A DNA stretch of 64,000 nt from Bisporella sp. PMI_857 (taxonomy: Eukaryota > Ascomycota > Leotiomycetes > Helotiales > Helotiaceae), in assembly GCA_021307315.1 (NCBI GenBank), contig JAJSPD010000006.1:124001-188000 (forward strand), in the 5' to 3' direction. Position 1 is the stretch's first letter. Every line of letters starts with the position of its first letter. The notes beneath the pieces are model-generated. The model saw only the letters and a list, made by a program, of their open reading frames with translations, did no database searches and was not told where the DNA came from. Shown in pieces: positions 24,751 to 39,306 of this stretch. Made by a program: the position numbers and the translations under genes.

Positions 24751-27700
24751 TGATATTATTTCTTAAATATTGATTTGTTGCCACACCCTTGAGCGCGAAG
24801 TGGTGATCTAACTTGTAGACAGGGGAGGGTACTGTGTACAGTGTAGAGTAATTCACGCTTCAGATCAAGCGCTTCTCGAGGCCTGTACCAGGGTGCGAGT
24901 GGCTCATTGTTACAGCAACTAAGGTCGACTTCAATAATCTCCGAAGCGAAGCAGACAAGGTATCACCATCCCCATGCAGAACGCACAAGGTCAACGGCCC
25001 CGGTACTTATTGTTGTATCCTTGAAGAGTTTTCGGAGCGTTCCAGTCGATCTATACCAAGCACAGGATCACAGCCAACTCAGTTATATCCCTATAGCATG
25101 ATCGTATTATAACACACCGGTTTGAAAGAAGGCTCGTGTATCTGAATTTCGACCCACTTCTCGGCGTCGTCACCCTCCAACATCCATCATCGAACTATCG
25201 AGCTAAGCGATTATAGTTTCGCACATGAGGTTCGCCCCAGATCAGAACATCATACAACACTTGTATGAGCATAGAAGTTAATAAGATTTTTTCTACAGTT
25301 TCAAGGATAGGCATCACTGCCTTGGGAACGCACACTGCTTCACTTTCTATGGCGGTCAGTTTCGTGGATGGCGGACGTACACAGGCAGGGATATAGATTG
25401 AATGAACCGCGCGATTACTGTCCAATTCGCATCCTGGCATGTGAGTGGTCCCGTATGCTTTCCCATGTACTCAATCCTACCATAAAGTTCTCGTGAGCAA
25501 CGGGTACCGAGTACGGCGAAAGCACATGGAGGCTGTGTCTCTGCGATGCGTCTTTGCATTGAAGACAAGTCATCTGATTTCAAGAAGAAAATTTGCATTT
25601 ACAGTATCCAGCAATCATAAGAATCATATCGAAGCAACCAAGATTGATATAGTTGAGTCATAGCTCTTGCCGTTTACAAGATATCAAGAAGACAACAATG
25701 AATTTCCGGAAAGAAATAATAAAAACCCATCTGAGCAAGGCATCTTCTGCAAGCATCAGCTAAATAACCATGTGCTTCTCATAATGTGACGGACTCCCAC
25801 TCAACTGTCCTTGACCTTCTAGGCCCCATAAAGTCGACATATAAGCCTTAATATATCAATCCCTTGCAAAAACAGGCAGTATATATATGCGAACATATCA
25901 TTATTCAGAATCACTGAGCCGTACGAAAGCGACAGCGCCATTGCTCTCTCTAGAACGATTCATTAATGATTAGATATCGGAACCGTCTCCTAAGAATAAT
26001 GACCTATTTTGAGAGACTGCATTGCTCCTGCAGACCTAATATGTCTCCCGATCGTGGATATCGTAGTGGTAATTTATATAAGTGAATTTAGGTGGATCAA
26101 CCAATATCTGCCTCAGTTCCCTACCTATATTCCGCTGGGAATCGAAACCTAGATATGAATGCAGTTCTAAAGAAACCTCTCGCCTCCAAATTTGGCTTAT
26201 AGAAACACTGCGCTATTAATATAGGTTAGTCTCGCGTGGGAATGAGAAACATCATGCATACCTCCTCCTAAGTCTGAACAAAATTGCAAGTACAACTTAA
26301 AGGAACGTGAGTCCAGGACAATGGGCCACTATGATCGAAGGTTCGCATTCCGAGATAGAAACGGCAGCCTCATACCAGGCACTTTCGCCGGCCCTGCATT
26401 TGCCCATATCGCGATCACTCCCCTCGTCCCGAGTTCCTGCCCAACTCCGTCTTCTCAACCTTCCGTGGAAAGAAACACTGCCCCAGAAATCCCCACAATG
26501 CATATGAAGGCAACGGCCTGGCCTTGCCCGCCAATAATTGCCACCCAATAAGACATATAGGTGGTATAGCGTTACCAAACTTGCAGCTTAACGGGCGCCG
26601 TGTTAAGCATTACCGCAGCCGGGACCCCCCCCTCTCCCCCGGGCCATAAAGGATACCTTTTGAAGAGCCAGCATTTCCCGAGAAGCGCTTTTTAGAGCGT
26701 TTAACAGAGATGGCAACATAGCCTTCAGGCAGACCTTCTCTGCTGAGCTGTCCAATTTCCGGTTCGTATGCAACTCATCATTTGCGCGGTTCGAGAGAGA
26801 TGGTGCGCGCCACATTGCCGTTGTGGTAACTCAATATTGGTCTGAAGTCGGACATGCGACCAAAAGGAGGGGTACTGCTTCATTCGCGCCTACTGCAACT
26901 TTCGCTGTGGTCTAGCCTTCGAACCTGTTCCTGCGGATTCCATGGTGGATACCTCTGACGGAGATGACTTGGAGTTTCCGGCCACAGAACTGAATCATCA
27001 GGGCTCAATCGTCTACATCTCCGTTAAATAATGTATCTATAGAGGTAAATTTTTGAGTGAATAGTGCGCTTACTTCATAGTATCTGCAAGGTAACCTCCA
27101 TCGTCGAATTTGTCTGATTGCTGTCACAGTTATTTTCTCATCCTGACACTTCTCCACAACATCCGTTCAAAAAGCATGGCACCATGCCACAGTCTTACCC
27201 TGAAGCTCAAAGCTCATTCAGAGATGGGCCATACGGATTTCGGAAATCGCATCAAGCATATCGACATCTCGTACCTCAAAAACTCCATGGAACGCAACAC
27301 AAATATCAAACGCGAAATGCCTCGACTTTCACCTCAACCTAAGAACAAGAGTATGGCAAAGGCTAACGAACACCAAATGGGCACAACAATAGATGGAAGG
27401 AAGTCTAACTATATACAATAATGCAATGTCAAAGCACAAAAGTAAAAGGGGTTTGAAACACATGTGTGGTTGCTTCATGCGTGTGAGCATCATGCCGGTC
27501 GGAATAACTTTTCGCTCTCAGAGCTAGTTACGCAGAGGTCTTTCATATCTTTTTATAGACCATGGCGATGCAATATCGAAATGGAAGTGTCTGTGCCAAC
27601 ATACTTTGAGGTTTGAGTGTGGTTTCGATCGCAGGCGGGCTGGCATTGTTGAGATGCCATTTTAATGCGTCCATGAGGCTATTGCTTTTGTTGTCACCGT

Positions 27701-30700
27701 TTATGTTATATGAAACGGTGCGCAATGCTTTCTAAGTAACTACAATGTCATTTCCTTGCCTTACTCTGGCCATTGGAGATGTATCGCGCAGAAGCTGAGT
27801 ATGTCTATGGTTTCTTTCTGTGCCAAAACGCCTCCTGCCTTTCACGTCTTCCTGTACGTCTAGCCCTCAAGTCCTTTTCTAGTAAGCCATGAGCAACAAT
27901 CCATTTGTTTTAGTGCTACGAGTTGCGAAAAGGGAATGCCGGCAAGACTTGATACTACTTTAGACAAGGCTCCTAGCCTCTCTGTAAATATAATCTTGGC
28001 GGAGCTGTCTAATGCATTAAAAGGAGTATTACATTCTAATTTTCAACAATATTGTTTTTAAACGCCTGTTTTGGAAGTCCAAGCACAGTGTATGATGAAG
28101 AGCAGTGCTTTGGTCCACAGAGAATATACGAACTCCTGCCTTTTGCCCTGCTAAACTACAATTATCATAATATATCACTTCTATGTTGCCATGTGGCCGG
28201 TAAAAGCCTTTAATAAATTAAAAATCAGTATTTTCGTACTTGAGATACCGCATAAGATCACTCGGAGAACGAGAAGACACCAGAGCTCTAAGAGTTTTTG
28301 TTCCATAATGTCTACACTGGAATGCACAGCTAACTTACATATATTCATAAGATGGTAACCGGTAAATGAACGACGTAGCTCATATGAAATACGTGATCCT
28401 AAAGTATCATGTCTGAACTGGTGGCCAATACCCGGGAAGATCCTTTGAGAGATTACTGGTTGAATTGCGCAGCCTTCATAGTTCTTGTTCCATATGGTCA
28501 GTGGTAGAATTTTTCGAATTCAAATGTAGCAGTTACATTTCACGATATTATTTCTATGATCGAGGTCAAAGGCTATGCCATCCTACTTCTACCTAGCGCG
28601 TTAATTTTGCCTTGCAACATGTGAATATGGCTGCACGAAACGGGAAAGAGATTCTAAGATACTATTCAGCTGTTGTATGGGAATTCTGGGAATGCTACAT
28701 CATCTTGGGCATTGAAATGAACACTATTTTCGACAGTCTCACAGCTCGGGATCTTGTGCTGAAACATGTTTTCCAACCTTTGTTTAGGAGCAGGGTAGAC
28801 CTCCTCTCTGGGGATGTATATATGCCATTGATTCCTGACGTATTGAACGCGTGGTAACTTTAATTGAGTACCCTAGATTAACGAAATGATGGCCTGGCAA
28901 TGACATATTGGCATGCATATTGCAGCAGGAGGTTTACCCAGCTGGTTTCAACCACCACCCCTGCTTCTCCTCGATGAACTCCTCTTTGCGAGCCAGGATG
29001 ATTAGATCCACAAACCTGAAACACCCAAAAAAGAATACTTGAGTTATCTCGAAGTAGTACGGGCTCTTATTAAGGAGTCGTAGATACTCTGTCGTTTGCA
29101 AAAACATGCTGCTCTAATTCTAATTGCGATATCACGTGATCACAATCTACCTCGCTTAACCCCTTTCTAATATCTTTTTTCTTGAGAATTGCTTCGTCGA
29201 TAGAGAGGACCCTTGAAATAGGCAGTGCAATGAAGTTCACGTGTATATAGTATTCGTGTGTATTCACAGATGACATCTTGGTTCCCGTTGGGGGATGGAA
29301 AGCTGCTAGAGGATTTGCTGCTCAATGGCATTAGGCGAATTAAGTTAGCCCTAAAGCTGTAGATGAGGGAAATGGTGCAGGTAAGCAGCAGTCAATTTGA
29401 AGAGATGTGTAATTTTGATCATAATTTTATGCGACTGGCCCACATGTTTATAAGTTTGACCGCGGTCAGGCTAAGTATCTGCACTAGATAGTAATTCAGC
29501 TGTCAAAAATTGACTTGACATTTGACTGGTTCTGAGATGATCAGCGGGGTTCTAAAGCTATGCTACTGGTGGTACGTCAGACGTATCTGCTATTTATCAA
29601 GGTTTTCTGTTTGGTCATGTTATCTTCGATAATTTTGATATCAACACGGCTATAAATGACCTGAGATTCGGTCCCATGCCGCCTGTGCGTGATGAATGGT
29701 CGCTTGAAGCAGCAGGCTCACGATCGCTACTACATTACGATTGCTCAAGCAAGATTTATATCACGTTGTGAATCCAACATATTAAAACACATTAAAAACA
29801 CTCCTCTCCTTAAGCATCCATTACGAGATTGCTAGCCAGCATCGCGTAGAGAGCGCAATACACGAGGATGTTCAAGGATCATGAGACAATGATTGGGCTC
29901 TCTAATTGCGAGATAGAGACTGTGTTACGTAATATAGAAAGTGATTTAGAAGTGAACATCACCTGGATCATGTGTCTATATGGGCTCACTTCATTCTATG
30001 GCCAAGAATTAGACTAGGCCTAGAATTAAGAATGCCCAATGTACACTATTACGCCTTATCTGAGTAATTCCGCTTGTAATGAGGTTTGTCCCACTCGCCG
30101 ATTACTGACTTGCCAGGCTGCCGGCAGAAGCTATGTGAGAAACAAGAGAATTGTCGCAGAAAGGTTCAACGAATTATTAGAATAATTAGTGCACTGTACG
30201 GCCTGAAAGAGCAACGAGCACAAGTAACACGATAAGATTATGGAAGGAGTAATGCCATAGATCCCTGACAACCAGAATACTATGGGCTGGCTAAATTGAG
30301 ATGTGCTGTGAAGCGGATCTAGGATAAAGAGATTGTTGCTGAACTGCAACTCAATGATGATTTCTCTGGGTTAGACGGACATTTTAATCCGCGTCGATCC
30401 CCCAATGTATATGTACAAGACCACAACACAGTATCCCTTAGAAAAAGCGCTTTTCGAGCTGTTCAGAGAGTCAGCGGTCGAATCATTCGAGGGGGAAGAG
30501 GGTCTATACTCTCCAAGGATTGTTCACTTCAAATCCTGCAGGCGCCGCTGGATTATCTGTTTGTCCTCTCAGAAAGCCCGTTAATCTGAAATCACGGTCC
30601 ATCACTATCATTATGTCAGAGCTTCTAGCTATGCTTTTCGATACAGCAATTATTTACTTTGCTATAGATCTGTTAGCATTCTGTGTGACCATTGACGGTA

Positions 30701-31553
30701 ATGAGAGTAAGGCTCTCTTACCTTGTCCCATTGATCAATCGAGTGTCTCGCCCTCTTTCCTCCATTCTGCATATGTCTAACCTTTTGATAACCCAGCTCC
30801 GCTAATGCCGAACATCTGCAACTCTTAATATTCTGATCGTCTGCTTGAGGAGAGGTACTTGGAGGCTAAGGGAAAGAAACGTACAACGAGCATGATCCCA
30901 TACGGAGGAGCGCTTCGAATGGGACACCCATCGTGGTGATTATAATTCGATACTATGACTCAATTAACTCGCCGTCAATCACGGAGCCTTCATGATTTAC
31001 ATACCCAGTTACTTTGTTGTAGCAGTCGAGAGTTTACTAGCAGTTGCAATTGACGTGAAGTTCAGAGGCTTGGCGCTATGCTGACTAATCACCATTAACG
31101 ACACTGACAATGAGGTCTGGGCCAGAATGTTGAAGACAGTGTTATTCCACATCCAGAATTTGAATTCGGATCAAAGAAACCTATTTTTACGCGTCGGAAG
31201 GCATTATACTCTCGAATTAATCGTGGCAATAATTATTCTACTGAGGTTGTGGCTTCAAACGGCGCGTTCATTACGCTTCCTCCTTAATCCAACCATCCAC
31301 ACTCTTCCGCGATTTGGCGCCTCGCAAGCTGTTTTGCGCTTGAAGGAAGCTATATTCATAGGTTGAAAAGTGCGTCATTGTATCAAGCTTAGCCTTCAGC
31401 CAGGTTTAAGTTACCAGACGTTAATCCTCGCTCGATAACCAGCAGCGCGCAAGCACGCGCTGGATTCACTGTCGTCCCTCCCAAATATCTGGCGCATTCA
31501 CCCCAATATTGCTGCCTACTAGCTACACACGAATGATACGAACTATATGAGAA

Positions 31554-35054
<3,501 letters not shown>

Positions 35055-36453
35055 TGTGATTTTCCGCCGGCGTCAGGAAGGAACCTAAACATTAGGTCGG
35101 CGTTGGGGCGTATTCTTCATGGAGCACATGGGATAGCATGGAAACAGGAGCTTAGTGGCGTACAAGGTTTACAGTGTTCTCGTGATAATATGCTGTACTA
35201 TAGGTTGAGTTTCATACTGAAGCCGAGGGCATACTTTCGGATATATCTCGCATTTCAGCAATCGGGCGACGGGAAATGATGCCGAATGAAAAGTTGTAAT
35301 CTCAATTTTTCCAACATGCCACACAGGATCTATCTGCCGACGATATGTCACAAGTGCAATGGACTGTCGTCGCTCCAGGAAGACTTTGATATGACAACTC
35401 GTCTCTGGATGTCTTGCGCTCTACACTAAGTATTGACTAGTATGATTTATTGCTTATTGTACATATATTTTTCGGACATTGACCATACTTGCAGTTGTGC
35501 GTGTTGCCATGATAAGATTGAAGGAAGCATGAATAATCTCAAACTCTCCGTTCCAGATTATGGCTCGTTCGCCTCGATAATTTAGCAAGTTGAGCCTACC
35601 AGTTGCCTCGCCTTTCTTGAGCAAGGCATACACACACGTTATTACATCCTGAATGGATCCATCTCTCTATATTCTCCGACGGTTGCAGTTTCTCGAATTA
35701 GGCTCAAATCCACCTGCGCAGGGGCATAGGCTTAAGGTAAAGCCACAGCTTACCACATCGCGCCATTTGTGCCTCCCTGCAAAACTATAGTGCGGCTCAA
35801 CATGTGGCTCCGTTTCCACGCGCTCGTTTCAACTCTTCCACAGCGCCACTACCTGCGGCATATTTCCCTATTGTCGTTCGATTCATCATTCGTTTATTGT
35901 CATAGCCGTTTGGTGTCCACATTTTCAGTCTTGGCGGTGGGTCAAACAGATCTCTGGCAGCTCTGCACACCATCCCAACCCCACTGTTCTTGCTCCTGGC
36001 GGCAATGCGGCTCTTTCGCTGATCTCTCCTTCAGATGGTTGGTAAGAGCCCGACACCTGATCTCCGGATGCCATCTGTTGATCCTAAATCTTGTGGATCT
36101 TTGCGCTTGGCAAATCAATACCGGCCACTATGATGTTTCTTGATTGTTTGCAGTTGGAGGGAGGAGCAAGGCCAATGTCCCATTTGGCCTTGGAGATCAG
36201 GAGGAATCTCCACCCTCGTTGTGCTGCGATGAATGATTGAGGTTGGGATGTATCGTTACGATGTGGGTGCCACGCACGTTGCTACGGCTTTTGAGAAGTC
36301 ATAAAGTCATTCTCTCTCGCTGTACCAGTTTGTCCCTTCATCCATTCTTTTTCAGTTCCTAATTTGAGTCTTCTTCGGATCCAGGCGATTCTCCCTTATA
36401 TTTCATATCTATTCTTTATTCTGTGCGGGTCACCAACTCTGTCCTATCTCATC
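35055..36453. other. Intergenic region upstream of the Egh16-like gene
   Basis: 1.4 kb with no supported gene. The last 150 bp are pyrimidine-rich and look like the promoter and leader of the gene at 36454. An open frame at 35769..36143 lacks an ATG context or motif that I trust. Confidence 0.5.
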
Positions 36454-37859
36454 ATGATTTCCGCATTCCTAGTGTCGTTGTTGGCTGCCTCAGTTAGTGC
36501 ACATGGTGTTATTATCAAAGTCCAAGGGACCAAGGGCTCGCCTGATGGTATTGGTTTCCAAGGTATGTAACCTGAATACAGACCGTGGGAAATCAGGGAC
36601 TAATTGCTACCAGTCGACGAGTCGATTGCGAGAAATTGCACAACCATCAGCCCGTGCCAGCTAGATACGACCATCATACGTGATGCTGAAATCAATGCCA
36701 ATATCGTCAACCAGTGCGGACGGACAGAACTTGCAGGCAACATCGATGTAGGAGAGAACACTGAGAATCAACTCGCTGCTGGAACCGTTACGCAGGTCAC
36801 AGCCGGCAGTACTGTAGCTGTAACAATTCATCAAGTCAACGCCGATGGAGCAGGTCCCTATGTCTGTGATCTCGATGTAACAAGTAAGCACCATGGCCTC
36901 CCACCCTGGACCCGAAATTAACATGTCACAGGCAACTCTGGCATTATTTCACAAAACCTGACAGTCACCAACAACGTCCCAGGTGCAAATGGCTTATCAC
37001 AAGCAAAGACTGAAGACTTTGTCATCAACGTCGCCATGCCAGATGATCTTGCATGCACTGGAGGTACGTGTTCAATGTTCAAGCTAGCTATAATCAGTGA
37101 TTAACATCCTACATAGGCTCAACTGGAAACATCTGCACCGTGAGATGCCGTAACAACGCAGTCGCCGGCCCGTTCGGAGGCTGTTTCCCAGTCCAACAAA
37201 CCGATGTCACGCCAACAGAAAATTCTGCCAACCAGATCCAGACCCTGCAATCACTCGATGTTGTAAACAAGCAAATCGAACAAAACATAAAGGACCTTCC
37301 TGTCGCTGTGGAGGCCAACCAGAATGCGGGTGCCGATTCGGCCGTGCAGAACAAGGCTGCTGTGGATGCTCTTTTAGGACTTACGATCACGTCTAGCGCC
37401 TCGCCTGTCCAAACCCCTGAGGCTGCTCTAGGAGGTAGTAACAACAACAACACAACAACAACAATAATAACGGTGGCGATGTGGGTGCTACCACGACGGG
37501 AGCTGCCGGATCTGCTGCAACCAAGGCAAGTGAATCCATTACTATTTCTTCTGATCCTTCAGCTGCTACGGCTGAATACGTGTTTGCTTTTTCCTACATC
37601 ACAAATTTAGACTTGTCTTGACTTGCCTCCATTAAGCAAAGAAATGTATCATGCTAACAACCCCCAGGCGGCAGCATCCTTCACCACTGAAGAGGCAGCT
37701 GCAGAGACTACCGCAGCTACTGGCAACAACAATAACCAAAACAACAACTCAAATCGAAATGGCCGCAATGGACGAAACAGGAACAATAACAACAGGAGAT
37801 CACTGCGAAGAACCAAAGATCCCAGCCTGCTAGACGTTAAAGGTAGTTGTTGTTGTTGA
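36454..37859 (+). CDS. Egh16-like secreted protein (DUF3129/Gas1-type)
   Basis: A secreted protein of the Egh16/MAS family, first described from appressorium-stage transcripts of plant-pathogenic fungi; the molecular function is unknown. The first residues (MISAFLVSLLAASVSAHG) form a signal peptide with the mature start HGVI typical of the family. Exons 36454..36562, 36614..36883, 36932..37063 and 37117.. keep frame. Family features are GIGFQVDE, SPCQLDTTIIRD, NQCGRTELAGNID, SGIISQNLTVTNNVPG and TGNICTVRCRNNAVAGPFGGCFPVQQ with paired cysteines. The tail is low complexity (Asn/Thr/Ala). One base appears to be missing in the AAC repeat near 37450, because NNGGDVGATTTGAAGSAATK continues in the next frame. 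The last intron (about 37526..37667) would use a GC donor, has a GCTAACA branch site and a CAG acceptor. The C-terminus is Asn/Arg-rich, and its last residues are uncertain. Confidence 0.82.
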
Positions 37860-38620
37860 ATTGCTGTTCGACGTTTGAAAGGAAGAAGGGAGATGCAGCA
37901 TTGTGCATATAAGCACTAGCGTAGAATCTTAGGATGGGTTATACTCGTTTAGAATAGGCTAGGATGATGGATCATGGAAATGGTGTATTTTGCATTCTGA
38001 GTGTTGATGGTGATAGGGTGTGGCAGTGTGTGTACAGTTTGCCATTTTCTCGTCATCTACACTTATGCATGAGAGGCTCGCGGTGGAAGTTCTCAAGGCC
38101 CTCCCTGAACGAGCGCATCGCTAAGGGAGATGCGCTGAAGGAGATGCGGATATGAGAAGGATGGGATGGGGCAAAATCGATAGGTTGTACAGCCATTGTA
38201 ACATTGATGGGATTTTAAGGGTTTAGTTCTGTAGAGTCCTAGGTGTGGGTAACAAATTGTTGGAATCGTACCAAATACTCTCATGATCCTTAAAGAAGTA
38301 GCGTGACTGAAAGGACTAAGAACGCTGGATTGCCTCGAGTCTTCCGGTTAAAACAGGTGTGATAGACGATGGTCGGCGCAGAACTTTATGAAACTTGATT
38401 GGGGAATTGATCATAATCTCAGGTGCTGAACTTCCACAGCTGAGCGTATACCGACTAATTCACATGACGGAAGATGCAAGAAATTGAAATTGTCTGAGAA
38501 TACAACGATTTGGGTATTTGGAAAGCAAATTAATTGCCTTCAAGAGCTTTTATTCATGTACGCTCCATGCCAGCGTAAAGTCCTTTAAGAAAACCCGCGA
38601 CCCGAGACCCGATGCAGCAT
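37860..38620. other. Convergent intergenic region
   Basis: 760 bp between the 3' ends of the Egh16-like gene (+) and RPS19 (-). Only UTR-like sequence is seen. Confidence 0.5.
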
Positions 38621-39306
38621 TTACTCGTCATCATCCTCTTCCTCGTCGGCCTCGATCGTGGTCTGTGCAATACGGTCTAAATCACGTTGTCCCGATTGGG
38701 TGATACGACGACCTCCCTTCTCTTCGTCGGTCTCCAAAACACCGATCTTCTCAAGAGCTTGGAACACCTTGCGGTCGACAGAGCCGGAGGCGTCGACGTG
38801 GTGGGATGGGCGCGATCCACGATTCTTAGTCGAGCCGTGGACTTTGCGAAGGCGGCCAACACCAACCGTCTTGCGGAGGTAGACGTGGCGGGCAATGCTG
38901 GCAGCGCGAATGTAGAACCAGTCAATGGATTGTGGTGGGAGCTCTTTGGCGGTGCCGGTCTTGACGGTATCGACCCAACCTGGTGAAGCGTTAGCATGCG
39001 AGAGCATTCTCCAAGAAGAAATATTTTAAAAGATGTGTACCTGGGATGGGGAGCTTTCCCTGTCTCTTCAAGAAAGCAGCGTATGCGTTGATGAACTTTT
39101 GCGCCTGGTAACCCCTCGTATCAGCAAAATTCCGTCATCAGAGGTCTCTTCGACCCCCTCGCGCCTGCTCAATTGTGTCTCAAGTCTTGCGAGGTCTGAT
39201 ACTGTGGAAATTGTCGTCGGCATTTGCAGCCATCTTGCCTGATCCCTCAGCCTTCGGGTGAGTATATACTTACATCAACATCGCGAACAGAAACACCTCC
39301 GGCCAT
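38621..39306 (-). CDS. RPS19: 40S ribosomal protein S19 (eS19)
   Basis: A component of the small ribosomal subunit head, required for maturation of 18S rRNA. Model complement(38621..38979, 39041..39104, 39274..39306) gives an intact 151-aa protein, normal for fungi. It starts MAGGVSVRDVDAQKFINAY and contains FLKRQGKLPIPGWVDTVKTG, WFYIRAASIARHVYLR, RLRKVHGSTKNRGSRPSHH and the C-terminal ALEKIGVLETDEEKGGR, all hallmarks of eS19. It ends in an acidic tail (EADEEEDDDE). Both introns have GTAAGT or GTACAC donors and CAG acceptors. An early first intron close to the ATG is common for fungal ribosomal-protein genes. No frame problem is seen. Confidence 0.95.

Larger units (their letters stand above)
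17943..31553. other. 13.6-kb region without a recognisable gene
   Basis: The largest gap in the window lies between the divergently oriented velvet and SAS3-like genes. The part nearest the velvet gene (about 18.0-20.6 kb) is pyrimidine-rich on the minus strand, has GTAAG-like donors there and could be a long 5' leader with introns. A pyrimidine-rich leader-like tract occurs on the plus strand at about 21.78-21.97 kb. ORFs of 60-100 codons are scattered on both strands (for example 24157..24438, 27110..27421, 28612..28857, 30520..30780, 31127..31366). None shows a motif I recognise, and most have overlapping competitors. No transposase, reverse transcriptase or terminal-repeat signal was seen. 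Confidence 0.5.

Noticed and set aside
28612..28857. 81-codon plus-strand ORF
   Set aside because: Protein-like composition but isolated, with no recognisable domain or neighbouring exons.
30520..31366. Hydrophobic ORFs resembling membrane segments
   Set aside because: Short, no family signature, and not connectable into a consistent gene model.
17943..31553. Transposon island
   Set aside because: No transposase or reverse-transcriptase motif, terminal repeats or target duplications were seen; a genome-wide self-comparison would be needed to detect eroded copies.
38677..38997. ORFs in other frames over RPS19
   Set aside because: RPS19 is unambiguous on the minus strand; the others are shadows.
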